Source: Phycisphaerales bacterium UBA5793
GTDB taxonomy: Bacteria; Planctomycetota; Phycisphaerae; Phycisphaerales; UBA5793
Assembly (NCBI GenBank): GCA_002418285.1
Contig: DIDT01000052.1
Coordinates: 186,001 to 250,000, forward strand
Direction: 5' to 3'
Length of the DNA: 64,000 bases
The stretch's first letter is position 1. Every line of letters begins with the position of its first letter. The notes beneath the pieces were generated by a model. The model made no database searches. It was not told the DNA's origin and saw only the letters and a list, made by a program, of their open reading frames with translations. This document shows, piece by piece, positions 16,000 to 24,440 of this stretch. The position numbers and the translations under genes were made by a program.

Positions 16000-16872
16000 C
16001 TACTGCTGGGTTGAAGCAGGGCGCAACCTGATGGTGACCGGCGTAAAGGGCTCGGGCATGGCCTCGGTGTTCGCTTCCCATTCCGGGGCCATGACGGCTT
16101 CCTGATCGGGGAGGACTTCGCACCAGCCGAGGAGTTCATCGCCGAAGGTAACCAGACCGGCGATGGAGCCAGTGCGATCGGCGAGGTACCCGACTTCTCC
16201 GGTGTAGTCGGCCTTCATCATCGAGCCGCCGAAGATCCAGGGCTCATCGGGAAGCAGATCGTGGCCGTGAAAGTCGCGGACCCACTGGCGGATCGGCACT
16301 TCATGCTGCTGCTCCTGCGTGTCGGTCCACTGGACGGTGATGCTCACCGCCGCGCCTCTGGGGGGCTCGACGATCCACTTCTCTCCTTTGGGATCATCCG
16401 GGTCGATCTTCCACAAGCCCGGTCGACCCGGTTCGAGTCCGATGAGCAGCAACGCTGCATGGATGTGGCTCGGCTTGGCCTCGGTGATGAGGACCGACTC
16501 GTGCGTGCGGGTGCCGGCCAGGCAGATGATCTGTTCGAGCCATCCCTTGTGGATCCCACTGAAGCCTTCAATTTCGACGACTTTATTGTTGAGGTCGACT
16601 TTGAGGTGCGGCCAGTCGACATCGGCATAGCGCGGCTGCGTCGGGCCCGGCGGTTGCTCGGGAGGCGGGCTCGTCGGCTCGGCTTGCCGTGAGGTGGAGA
16701 CGGCGTCGGCCGGTGGTGTCGCCGCCTCATTCGATGGGGTGGGAACCGTGCGCTGCGATTGATCTGCAGGCGGCTGCGCGGACGGCGATGGTTTGGGAGC
16801 CGCTTCGCATCCGCCGAAGGCGAATGCCAGTGCGAGCGAAATTCGAAGCAGGGTGGTGAAGCGGCTCGGCAT
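16000..16872 (-). CDS. YdjY-domain lipoprotein
   Basis: 290 residues. A lipoprotein signal peptide ends in AFAFGGC (Cys22 lipidated), followed by ~65 residues rich in proline, serine and threonine that act as a linker. The globular part starts near DWPHLKVDLNNKVVEIEGF and contains TRTHESVLITEAKPSHIHAALLLIGLEPG, the signature of the YdjY domain, found in exported planctomycete and enterobacterial proteins of unknown role; in E. coli ydjY lies next to ferredoxin-like genes. The final ~100 residues add a region with WIFGGSMMKADYTGEVGYLADRTGS. A GAGG site precedes the ATG. It follows the PTS IIA-like gene after 6 bases, so the two are co-transcribed. Confidence 0.82.
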   Translation of the reverse strand: MPSRFTTLLRISLALAFAFGGCEAAPKPSPSAQPPADQSQRTVPTPSNEAATPPADAVSTSRQAEPTSPPPEQPPGPTQPRYADVDWPHLKVDLNNKVVEIEGFSGIHKGWLEQIICLAGTRTHESVLITEAKPSHIHAALLLIGLEPGRPGLWKIDPDDPKGEKWIVEPPRGAAVSITVQWTDTQEQQHEVPIRQWVRDFHGHDLLPDEPWIFGGSMMKADYTGEVGYLADRTGSIAGLVTFGDELLGWCEVLPDQEAVMAPEWEANTEAMPEPFTPVTIRLRPASTQQ

Positions 16873-16878
16873 GAGGCC

Positions 16879-17349
16879 TCACATTTGGGCGGCGGAGGTC
16901 TCATACTGCTCAAAGAGCTTGTAGATCTCTTCGGCGGACCCCGCGTTATAGACGGCTTCGCGGAAGTCGTCTTGTGTCATGAGGCGGCTGATGCGAGCCA
17001 GCGCCTGAATGTGCCGGCTGGTCTGATCGGGCGGACTGACGAGCATTACGACCAGGCGCACCGGCTGCCGATCGATGCTTTGAAAGTCGATGGGCAGCGC
17101 GGGTTTTCCGATGGCGAGCATGAGGTCATCGCAGACTTCAGCTTTGCCGTGAGGAATGGCCAGCCCCTGACCGATGCCGGTCGTGCGGGTCTGTTCGCGA
17201 CTCCAGACCGCGTCTTTGAGCGCGGCTGGATCGGAGATCGTGTGCGTCGCGGCAAGCAGGTCGACCATCTCATCGATGACGGCCTTTTTCTCGGCGTGCT
17301 CGAGAGGCACCTTGATACAGTCAAGTTTGAGTATGTCAAGCAGATTCAT
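16879..17349 (-). CDS. PTS EIIA (PtsN-like) domain protein
   Basis: 156 residues forming a single EIIA domain of the fructose/nitrogen-PTS type. The phosphorylation site is in TTGIGQGLAIPHGKAE with His67 as the expected phospho-acceptor; the domain also shows LDCIKVPLEHAEKKAVIDEMVDLL at the start and VRLVVMLVSPPDQTSRHIQALARISRLM later, both typical. No EI, HPr or EIIB/C gene is in the window, so it is more likely regulatory than part of sugar uptake. The start at 17349 (MNLLDIL) is preferred; 14 upstream codons are open. It lies between rsmB and the YdjY-type lipoprotein in a leftward block. Confidence 0.88.
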   Translation of the reverse strand: MNLLDILKLDCIKVPLEHAEKKAVIDEMVDLLAATHTISDPAALKDAVWSREQTRTTGIGQGLAIPHGKAEVCDDLMLAIGKPALPIDFQSIDRQPVRLVVMLVSPPDQTSRHIQALARISRLMTQDDFREAVYNAGSAEEIYKLFEQYETSAAQM

Positions 17350-17424
17350 CAGTTGACGATCGCCTCTGTCTAGACGTGCGGCCCAACGCATGGGAGCGAT
17401 CGGGCCGGTTCCAATGATGTTATG

Positions 17425-18792
17425 CTAGCCAAGCAGCGCGAGGTAGCCGCCATCGCGATAGCCGGCGGGAGAATCCCCGGGCGTTCCGGCGGGTTTCTGT
17501 GAAAACTCGGTGACAACCCTCGTTCGGTGCCAGCGGTTGATCCATGCGCTCTGCGCCTCGTTCTCCTCGGGTTCGAGACTGCAAGTGCTGTAGGCGATGA
17601 GGCTCTTGCCACCCCGCAGCGCGAGATGATCGGCGACGACCTGCTTCTGAAGCGCAACGAGCGAGGCAAGATGTCCGGTGTCCACCCGATACTTGGCTTC
17701 GACCCGCCTCGCGAGCGTTCCCGAGTTCGAGCAGGGTACGTCGAGCAGCAGCAGGTCGACTCTCCCGGCAAACTCCATCAGCCGCTCCCGTTCGATCACC
17801 GCCACGCGATCCGAATCGGCGAAGCGCTGGTGCAGCATGGAGAAGCGCCTTCGATCGACATCCGTCGCAATGATCTTCGCTTCCGGATACGCCAAGGCGA
17901 GGTGGGCGGTCTTGGTTCCCGAACCGGCGCAGACGTCGGCGATCAGATCAACGGGGCCGGTGGCCTCTCGCGTACGGCGCACAGCGTCGAATGACATCGG
18001 ATCCTGCACGCGAGCATCGCGATGCTCGCCGAGCAGTTCGACGAGACCGGCGTGTGAACCGGACCAAGCCGCAAACCCCGGAGCGTTGTGCGGTACGAGA
18101 TCATCGTGACTGTCGATGACCTCAGAGGGCAGACCGACAATCAGCGTCGGCGCGATGACGAGACTGTGCAGGGCAAGTCGCTCCAGTTCGGCGGGAGAGC
18201 ATCGGTTGTTCCAGCGCGCGATCAACTCTACGGGATGGCTCGTCTGGACCGCCAGGCGCTCGATTGGATCCTCCGGCAAAACTGCGTCCGCAAGCGTCAG
18301 CCACCGACCGTCTGAGAGTGGAAGCGCCTCGGCGCTGACACCTGGCCTGGTTTCCAGGAATTCGCCGCGCAGGTCGATCATGCTTCGAAGCACAGCGTTC
18401 ACCAAGCCACCCGCTTTGGGCCGCACGCGTCGCTTGGCCCAAGCGACGGTCTCATTGACGACGGCATAGTCCGGCTGATGCTCGAGGAAGAAGATCTGGG
18501 CTGCTCCGACGAGCAACGCCGCCTGGAGGTTGACTTCGTTTTCGATGAGCGGCCGGCGCAGTCGCGCGTTGAGCAGGGATTCAAGCGTCTTCCATCGGCG
18601 GACCGTTTCGGCACAGATGGCCTGCGCCAGGCGGGCGTCGCGCTCGTCGAGTCCGGCCGTGGCCAGCGGGCGCAGATCCAGATCGGGCCAGCGACGAATC
18701 TGCTCAGCGATGAAGCGCATTGCCACCTGGCGCGCATTGGTCGGCTCGGCGGATTCAGTCCTGTCTGGCGAAGTCATCACGGCTGGGAGCAT
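17425..18792 (-). CDS. rsmB: 16S rRNA (cytosine-C5) methyltransferase, RsmB-like
   Basis: 455 residues. The N-terminal ~150 form a NusB-like RNA-binding domain (ARQVAMRFIAEQI..., ETVRRWKTLESLLNARLRRP..., VNETVAWAKRRVRPKAGGLVNAVLR). The rest is a Rossmann-type SAM methyltransferase with LIADVCAGSGTKTAHLA (motif I), IIATDVDRRR, LLLLDVPCSNSGTLARR (motif IV, Pro-Cys) and LIAYSTCSLEPEENE (motif VI with the catalytic cysteine). In E. coli the enzyme modifies C967 of 16S rRNA. Sequence around the PC and TCS motifs is complete, so the protein should be active. ATG 18792 and ATG 18777 are both possible starts. Confidence 0.9.
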   Translation of the reverse strand: MLPAVMTSPDRTESAEPTNARQVAMRFIAEQIRRWPDLDLRPLATAGLDERDARLAQAICAETVRRWKTLESLLNARLRRPLIENEVNLQAALLVGAAQIFFLEHQPDYAVVNETVAWAKRRVRPKAGGLVNAVLRSMIDLRGEFLETRPGVSAEALPLSDGRWLTLADAVLPEDPIERLAVQTSHPVELIARWNNRCSPAELERLALHSLVIAPTLIVGLPSEVIDSHDDLVPHNAPGFAAWSGSHAGLVELLGEHRDARVQDPMSFDAVRRTREATGPVDLIADVCAGSGTKTAHLALAYPEAKIIATDVDRRRFSMLHQRFADSDRVAVIERERLMEFAGRVDLLLLDVPCSNSGTLARRVEAKYRVDTGHLASLVALQKQVVADHLALRGGKSLIAYSTCSLEPEENEAQSAWINRWHRTRVVTEFSQKPAGTPGDSPAGYRDGGYLALLG

Positions 18793-18833
18793 AGGCGTGG
18801 CAGCCCGTCGACCCGGCGCGATCTTCGTCGGCG

Positions 18834-20129
18834 TCAGTCGTGGCGCAGAGCGACGATTGGGTCCTGACTGGCGGCGACATTGGCGGGATACAGGCCGAAG
18901 ACCAGCCCCACACCACAGGCAACGATGAAGCTCACCGCAATGGACCAGCCCGTCACTTGCGTTGGAAACTGCTCAGGCAGCGCCGCGCCGAGCAGGACCG
19001 CTCCCAGGACCCCGACGAAGATCCCTATGAAACCGCCAAAGAGCGACAGCACACCGGTCTCGACGAGGAATTGCCAGGTGATGTGATTGCGCGTCGCTCC
19101 CAGTGCGCGGCGAATGCCGATCTCGCGGGTTCGTTCAGTCACCGAGGCGAGCATGATGTTCATAATCCCCGTGCCGCCAACCACCAGCGCGATGGCGGCG
19201 ATGAAAAGCATGACGCGACTCCAGATCCGGGCCGTTCGCTTGGCCATCTCCTGAAGTTCGTAGGGAATGATGACGGTGACATCTTCATCCTTGCGCTGAC
19301 CGATGTTGATGATGCGCTCGGCCATGTGCCCGCCGCGCGAGACGGACTCGATCGTTGGCATGCCGATGTAGATTTCGCTCAGCTCGATGTTGGTGATGTC
19401 GCGACTGCCGGCGCTGCGCTTCATGATCACATCGCCGAACTTAGCCATGGCGGTCGTCAGGGGAATGTGGACGTCCTGATTGAGATCGCGCCCGACCAGC
19501 GCGCTGCCGGCTCCGCCCGCCAGGCCAACTGGCGCCAGCACACCGACGACGGTGAAGATCTGATCATCGACGCGAAGTGTCTTGCCGAGTGGCTCTTCGA
19601 GCGGGAATAACTGAAGGGCCACCGTACGGCCGATGACACAGACGGACGCATCCTCTTCGAGGTCGAGTGGGGTCAGGTATCGGCCCTGCGACACGGGAAG
19701 ATTGGCGCACTTGGGCAAATCTGGCGTCGTGCCGAATGTCTGGCTGGACATCTGGCGCGAACCACGCGTGACCATCGCGCCGCAAAGTTTGAGCGGAACG
19801 ATCTCCTCTGCCTGACCGGCGAACTGGGCTTCCAGTCGGCGATAATCCTGGCGTGTGAGGCCGTAGGAGAGAATGAAATCACCCTGGCTGCTATCGCTGC
19901 CTGACATGTTTGCCTGCTCGGGCGGCTTGACGGAGCGAAGGATGACGTTGCGGGCGCCGAGAATCTCAAATTGCTTGAGTGCGTTTTGCTTCGATCCCTC
20001 CGTGATGGCCATCATGACGATCACGGATGCGATACCGAGAACGATGCCGAAAGCCGTAAGCAGCGATCGGAGCATGTGCAGCCTCAGGTTCTTGAGGCCG
20101 AGCCGAATTGTCTCGATGAGAAATGTCAT
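18834..20129 (-). CDS. MacB-type ABC transporter permease
   Basis: 431 residues. One membrane helix after a short cytoplasmic start (LRLHMLRSLLTAFGIVLGIASVIVMM), a ~240-residue periplasmic domain of the MacB_PCD kind (with GSKQNALKQFEILGARNVILRS and VIGRTVALQLFPLEEPLGKTLRVDDQIFTVVGVL), then three helices of the FtsX domain with the coupling segment TERTREIGIRRALGATRNHI. Such permeases work with a MacB/LolD-type ATPase in lipoprotein or peptide extrusion or in mechanical signalling. No ATPase of that type and no adaptor is adjacent, so the partner must lie elsewhere. First gene of the leftward rsmB block. A further 23 codons upstream are open but not conserved. Confidence 0.9.
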   Translation of the reverse strand: MTFLIETIRLGLKNLRLHMLRSLLTAFGIVLGIASVIVMMAITEGSKQNALKQFEILGARNVILRSVKPPEQANMSGSDSSQGDFILSYGLTRQDYRRLEAQFAGQAEEIVPLKLCGAMVTRGSRQMSSQTFGTTPDLPKCANLPVSQGRYLTPLDLEEDASVCVIGRTVALQLFPLEEPLGKTLRVDDQIFTVVGVLAPVGLAGGAGSALVGRDLNQDVHIPLTTAMAKFGDVIMKRSAGSRDITNIELSEIYIGMPTIESVSRGGHMAERIINIGQRKDEDVTVIIPYELQEMAKRTARIWSRVMLFIAAIALVVGGTGIMNIMLASVTERTREIGIRRALGATRNHITWQFLVETGVLSLFGGFIGIFVGVLGAVLLGAALPEQFPTQVTGWSIAVSFIVACGVGLVFGLYPANVAASQDPIVALRHD

Positions 20130-20158
20130 TGCGTGAGGTCGTAGAACTCGATTATACT
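20129..20158 (+). promoter_or_regulatory. Candidate promoter for the 97-residue protein gene
   Basis: TTGCGT (20129-20134), an 18-base spacer and TATACT (20153-20158) lie just before the GTG-started gene at 20175, giving a leader of about 10 bases that still contains a GAGGAG ribosome site. The promoter overlaps the start of the divergent permease gene. Confidence 0.5.
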
Positions 20159-20174
20159 CGTGAGGAGCGATTCG

Positions 20175-20468
20175 GTGGCTGAGGTTCGGATCGAACACGA
20201 GCAGGAAGTGGATTCAGGCTGGCAGTTTGCCGTCGGCGTTGTGGGTGATGGCTCCGCTTCTCCGATCGAACTGACGTTGACGATGTCCTGGGCGGATTAT
20301 GACTACTGGTCTGGCGGCACGGAGCCGCCCAGCGAAACCGCTCGTCAGGTCGTCCAGTATGTTTTGTTACATCGCCCCGCGACGGAACTGCCGGCGCGTT
20401 TCGATGCGGCCACGGCGCGACGCTGGCTGCCACAGATCGACGCAGCGCTGGGTCGAAGTCGCTCGTAG
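20175..20468 (+). CDS. Small protein of unknown function (97 residues)
   Basis: Starts at a GTG (MAEVRIEHEQEV...) with a GAGGAG site 7 bases upstream, behind a good promoter. The sequence is soluble and acidic: EVDSGWQFAVGVVGDGSASPIELTLTMSWADYDYWSGG, then helices VVQYVLLHRPATELPARFDAATARRWLPQIDAAL. The order of a strand-rich first half and helical second half ending in RRWLPQID suggests a compact alpha/beta domain. I do not recognise the family. Divergent from the ABC permease and convergent with the unknown gene at 20490. Confidence 0.65.
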   Translation: MAEVRIEHEQEVDSGWQFAVGVVGDGSASPIELTLTMSWADYDYWSGGTEPPSETARQVVQYVLLHRPATELPARFDAATARRWLPQIDAALGRSRS

Positions 20469-20489
20469 CACCTCGTGACACGGCTCCGA

Positions 20490-21203
20490 TCAGAAGCCGC
20501 CGCTGCGCATCCGGTCGAGGCCCTCCGGGAAGGGAAACGACGGGAATACACCAGTGGGCGCACACTCCCACATCCCCAGCGACGGATAGACATCCCCGCG
20601 ATAGCCCGACTCGTGCATGATGCGCAGCACGCGTTCAAAGCTCGGTTCCTGGCCGTCTGATCCGACAAGTCGATTTGACTTGGCTCCGAGGAAACTGACG
20701 GAGGCACAGGGTATCCGGTCGCGTCGGCTCTCGAGCATCTCCGAAAGTTTCTTAAAGCCGCGCTCAAGCATGGCCAAGGTAAACTGCTCGCGCGATGGCG
20801 GCCTGAGGAGCGCAAAGACCTCGACCGCGTCGAAGTCGTACTTCATCACCAGAATTTCTTCGCCCTCGAGCGATCGCGCAAAAGCCTGGGCGTGCTGTGT
20901 GATCGACTTCTCATTCCACTGGCAGCCTGGAAGCAGTCGGGCGAGTTGGGAGATGATGCCTTGCGCGTTGTCTTTGGCGTTGACGCCGCAGACCAGCGAG
21001 CGGTATTTGTGAGCGAGCAGATCGGAAAGCAGGTGCTGGCCCCATTGGATTCGGATGCGGTGGCGGCCTGGGGTGGCCTGCCTGGGATCGCCGCAGGGAA
21101 GCAGGACAATGCGATTGGAGAGTTCATCGGCCTGCATCAGCAAGCCAACCTCCTCATCGTAGATTCGGGGCTTTTCGCTCTTGCCGGTCGCTGCTCGCGC
21201 CAT
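20490..21203 (-). CDS. Conserved-looking protein of unknown function (237 residues)
   Basis: The start is set by a GAGGAG site 8 bases before the ATG at 21203 (MARAATGKSEKPRIYDEEVG); the frame stays open for 78 codons upstream but without coding character. No signal peptide or membrane helix. Features seen: a basic N-terminus, RSLVCGVNAKDNAQGIISQLARLLPG, EEILVMKYDFDAVEVFALLRPPSREQF and a C-terminal GYRGDVYPSLGMWECAPTGVFPSFPFPEGLDRM. These do not match a family I can name. Codon use looks like its neighbours. Confidence 0.62.
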   Translation of the reverse strand: MARAATGKSEKPRIYDEEVGLLMQADELSNRIVLLPCGDPRQATPGRHRIRIQWGQHLLSDLLAHKYRSLVCGVNAKDNAQGIISQLARLLPGCQWNEKSITQHAQAFARSLEGEEILVMKYDFDAVEVFALLRPPSREQFTLAMLERGFKKLSEMLESRRDRIPCASVSFLGAKSNRLVGSDGQEPSFERVLRIMHESGYRGDVYPSLGMWECAPTGVFPSFPFPEGLDRMRSGGF

Positions 21204-21370
21204 GCCATGCTCCTCGCCAGTCGGCTTGTTTGCGTCATCGGGCGATTCTGTCACCGCACCCGAGCCACACGCGGAAAAGTGTAGCGCGACCATGCGCCAG
21301 AACGGCTCGTGCGAGCTGCATCGCGGTTGTTTTCCTGTTCTGCCGGCCGGTTGCATCGGAAAGCAACGGT

Positions 21371-22210
21371 ATGATCGTCCACTCCATGGCCAACGTCCCC
21401 TCCATCGAGATTCGCGTCGAGGCCTTGCACAAGTCATTTGGCGAGCACGCGGTTCTGCGCGGGATCGATCTGGAAGTCAGCAGCGGCGATCTGCTGGCGG
21501 TTGTCGGCGGTTCCGGCTGTGGAAAAACCGTGCTGCTCAAGCACATCCTCCGACAGCTCTCACCCGACCGCGGACGCGTGCTCGTTGCCGATCATGAACG
21601 GGACAACGCACCGCTGGTCGATCTCGCGGATCTGTCGGATGAAGAGATGGATGAGCTGCGTCTGCACTGGGCGGTGGTCTTCCAGCGCAACGCACTTTTT
21701 TCCGGTACGGTGTTTGAGAACATCGCCTTGTGGTTCCGCGAAGTCAAAGGCATGACCGATGCCGAAATCCGCCCCATTGCCGTCGAAGCTCTCCAATCCG
21801 TCGGATTCCACGACATGGTCGAGTCGCTGCTGGAGCGGGATCGCGACGAGCTATCGGGAGGCATGGCCAAGCGAGTAGCTGTCGCGCGGGCCCTGTCTAT
21901 GGATCCGCTGCTCATGTTCTACGACGAGCCGACGACGGGATTGGATCCGGTCCACGCGGGGCAGATTCACCGGCTGATCCTGGACACCCATCTGCGACCC
22001 GGTCGGGCTGGGATGCGGCGAACCAGCGTCATCATCACGCACGACAAGGACCTGATTCACCGTCTTGAGCCGCGGGTCATCATGCTGCACGAGGGCCGAG
22101 TTTATTTCGATGGCCCATTCCGCACCTTCGAGCAATCGGACTCAGCCATCATCAGACCGTATTTCGATGTCATGCCCATTCTCCATGAGCGGCGTGATCT
22201 GGGACCGTGA
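21371..22210 (+). CDS. ABC transporter ATPase, MlaF/Ttg2A-like
   Basis: 279 residues with a complete nucleotide-binding domain: Walker A GGSGCGKT, Q-loop VVFQRNALFSGTVFENIAL, ABC signature LSGGMAKRVAVARAL, Walker B LLMFYDEPTTGLD, and the H-loop in SVIITHD. The LFSGTVFENIAL Q-loop and LSGGM signature are those of MlaF-type ATPases, which power phospholipid transport between membranes with an MlaE permease and an MCE protein. No permease or MCE gene is adjacent. A GGAAAG stretch precedes the ATG at 21371; ATG 21386 is an alternative. Confidence 0.9.
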   Translation: MIVHSMANVPSIEIRVEALHKSFGEHAVLRGIDLEVSSGDLLAVVGGSGCGKTVLLKHILRQLSPDRGRVLVADHERDNAPLVDLADLSDEEMDELRLHWAVVFQRNALFSGTVFENIALWFREVKGMTDAEIRPIAVEALQSVGFHDMVESLLERDRDELSGGMAKRVAVARALSMDPLLMFYDEPTTGLDPVHAGQIHRLILDTHLRPGRAGMRRTSVIITHDKDLIHRLEPRVIMLHEGRVYFDGPFRTFEQSDSAIIRPYFDVMPILHERRDLGP

Positions 22211-22563
22211 GAATCCATCGGAACCGCGGCGCTTCGCTTCGGGGTCTGTTTGGGTAGCGATTGCCCCTGTTCCGTCGGTCTCGGGTCCACCCCGGGGCTG
22301 GTTCGCGTTGAACCTGTCTCGGTGGCGGGATAAACTCCCTTCTCTACCGAGGTCAGCGGTGGAGCCCCCGGCCGTGGTGAGGCGTCGTATGCGGCCGGTC
22401 GGTGACAGGTCGTTGGTCTTCTTTCTCGAGCAGAATCCAGACCGCAGAACACACCCCACAAGCGCCCTTTGCGCGGGGGATTCTCTTCATTTGGTCCATT
22501 TTGGCCAAGGAGAGCTGATCAATCATCCGCCGGTGTCGCTGTGCTCGAAGGAGCATCTGAATC
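22211..22563. other. Intergenic region upstream of rpsB
   Basis: 353 bases between the ATPase gene and rpsB. No coding frame here has support. It holds a good promoter (22308-22336) and thus a predicted rpsB leader of about 220 bases, long enough for an S2-binding regulatory structure. I could not identify a conserved one by eye. Confidence 0.5.
22308..22336 (+). promoter_or_regulatory. Promoter for rpsB-tsf
   Basis: TTGAAC (22308-22313), a 17-base spacer and TAAACT (22331-22336), close to the sigma-70 consensus and in the only gap upstream of the rpsB-tsf pair. Confidence 0.6.
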
Positions 22564-23436
22564 ATGGCAGAGACCACATCCAAGTCACTCGTCACCGACC
22601 TCATTGAGGCCGGCATCCACTTTGGCCAGCGGAGCTCCAACTGGAACCCGCGGATGTCGCCGTACATCTACGGCAAGCGGAACAACATCCACATCATCGA
22701 CATTAAGGAGACGGTCAAAGGCCTGCTGCTGGCCAAGAAGTACATCTCCAAGACCGTCGCCTCGGGCAAGGACGTCTGCTTCGTCGGGACCAAGCGTCAG
22801 GCGCGCGATGTGCTGCGCGAGCGCGTGGGCGATGTCAAGATGCACTGGGTGATCGAGCGCTGGCTCGGCGGCACGCTGACCAACTTCCGCACCATTCGTT
22901 CGCGGCTCAAGAGGCTCGAAGAACTCGAGCGCATCGAGGAAAGCGGCGAGATCGTCAACTACTCCAAAAAGATGGAGAGCCAGTTGCGCCGCGAGCGCAA
23001 GAAGATCCTGCGCAATCTCGAAGGCATTCGCAGCATGGCCAAGTTGCCCGGTGCGCTTGTCGTGATTGACGTCAAGCGAGAGATGAACGCGATCATGGAA
23101 GCCAAGAAACTGGGCATCCCGACGATCTGTCTCATCGATACCGACGGCGATCCCGATCTGGCCGACATTCCGATTCCCGGCAATGACGATTCCATGCGCT
23201 CCATCGACGTGATCATCCGCGAACTGTGCGCGGCAGTCGTGGAAGGCAAGAACCAGAGGGTGGTCGCGCAGCAGAGCGAAGAAGAAGGTCGCGCTGCCGG
23301 CGAAGGCGGACCGACAGCTCCGCGCCGCAGTCGCCGAGCGATGTTCCCCAGGGACGAGGTCACACCGGCCCCGACGGACGGCGCGGCTGAAGCCGGTGCC
23401 GAAGCTGAACCCGTCGGACCGAATCAAACGACTTGA
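22564..23436 (+). CDS. rpsB: 30S ribosomal protein S2
   Basis: 290 residues. The S2 core is clear: LIEAGIHFGQRSSNWNPRMSPYIYGKRNNIHIIDI, FVGTKRQARDVLRE, RWLGGTLTNFRTIRSRLKRLEELE, RNLEGIRSMAKLPGALVVIDVKREMNAIMEAKKLGIP and IPIPGNDDSMRSIDVIIREL. The last ~60 residues are an alanine-, glutamate- and proline-rich tail ending in PVGPNQTT, longer than in E. coli (241 residues), as often seen in this phylum. GAAGGAG ribosome site. Followed by tsf after 152 bases, the usual rpsB-tsf order. Confidence 0.98.
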   Translation: MAETTSKSLVTDLIEAGIHFGQRSSNWNPRMSPYIYGKRNNIHIIDIKETVKGLLLAKKYISKTVASGKDVCFVGTKRQARDVLRERVGDVKMHWVIERWLGGTLTNFRTIRSRLKRLEELERIEESGEIVNYSKKMESQLRRERKKILRNLEGIRSMAKLPGALVVIDVKREMNAIMEAKKLGIPTICLIDTDGDPDLADIPIPGNDDSMRSIDVIIRELCAAVVEGKNQRVVAQQSEEEGRAAGEGGPTAPRRSRRAMFPRDEVTPAPTDGAAEAGAEAEPVGPNQTT

Positions 23437-23588
23437 CGAACGGGCGATGCTGGAGCGATTGAAGCAACGGCCCATTCGGCGAATCTCGCTCGAGCCCATG
23501 CTCCGTCTCACGAACCACTCCTGGCTGTCACCTGCCGACGCAAGGCGGGCCGACGGCCTGAACGACAAGCAGTAGAAGGGATGATGGC

Positions 23589-24401
23589 ATGTCAGCCAGT
23601 ATCAGCGCAAAGGATGTGATGGCCCTCCGCCAGAAGACCGGTCTGGGCATGATGGACTGCAAGGGCGCCCTGATGGAAAACGACGGCGACATGGAAAAAG
23701 CCATCGAGTGGCTCCGTGCCAAACTCAAGGGCAAGATGGACGAGCGGGCCGATCGCGCCATGGCGCAGGGACGCCTGACGATCTCCACTTCGCCGGATCG
23801 CAAGGCCGTGGCGGTGGTGGAAGTCAACGTCGAGACTGATTTCACCGCGCGCAACGAAATGGTGGAGAAAGCCGCCAACGAGATTGCGGGGATCGTGCTC
23901 GCCGGATCGGCGGGTGACGCCGTCGGGAACGAGAAGATCGCGTCGATCATCGACAACATTCGCATCACGACGGGCGAGAACACCGTCTTCAAGCGAGGCG
24001 TCAAGCTCGAAGCCCCCTGCTGCGGCTCGTATCTTCACTTCGACAATCAGAAGGCGGCGATCATCACGTTCGATGGTGACGTTGACGCCGAGGTGGCCAA
24101 GGGCATCTGCATGCACATCGTCAGCCACGTTCCGGTTCCAATGGGCGTGACGGACAAGGACATCGACGCCGAGCTGATCGCCAAACAGCGCGAGATGGCG
24201 AAGGCCGAAGCGATCGAATCCGGCAAGCCGGCGGAGATCGCTGAGAAGATGGTCGAGGGCAAGATCCGCAAATTCCTCGCGGAAATCACGCTTCTGAATC
24301 AGAAGTACGTGAAGGATCCCGAGGGTAAGCAGAGCGTCAAGGATGTCCTGCCCAAGGGCGTGAACATCACTCGCTTCATGCGATTTGAAGTTGGTCGCTG
24401 A
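23589..24401 (+). CDS. tsf: Elongation factor Ts
   Basis: 270-residue nucleotide-exchange factor for EF-Tu. It begins with the UBA-like domain ISAKDVMALRQKTGLGMMDCKGALMENDGDMEKAIEWLR, including the MMDCK motif that contacts EF-Tu, followed by VAVVEVNVETDFTARNEMV, the core signature in which TDFTA touches the nucleotide-binding domain. The C-terminal part has GICMHIVSHVPVPMGV and EKMVEGKIRKFLAEITLLNQKYVKDP. Length and layout are normal. Ends 39 bases before the convergent phosphatase gene. Confidence 0.98.
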   Translation: MSASISAKDVMALRQKTGLGMMDCKGALMENDGDMEKAIEWLRAKLKGKMDERADRAMAQGRLTISTSPDRKAVAVVEVNVETDFTARNEMVEKAANEIAGIVLAGSAGDAVGNEKIASIIDNIRITTGENTVFKRGVKLEAPCCGSYLHFDNQKAAIITFDGDVDAEVAKGICMHIVSHVPVPMGVTDKDIDAELIAKQREMAKAEAIESGKPAEIAEKMVEGKIRKFLAEITLLNQKYVKDPEGKQSVKDVLPKGVNITRFMRFEVGR

Positions 24402-24440
24402 ACCAAGCGGCAGAATAGGACCGAATTACCCGGCGTCGAT

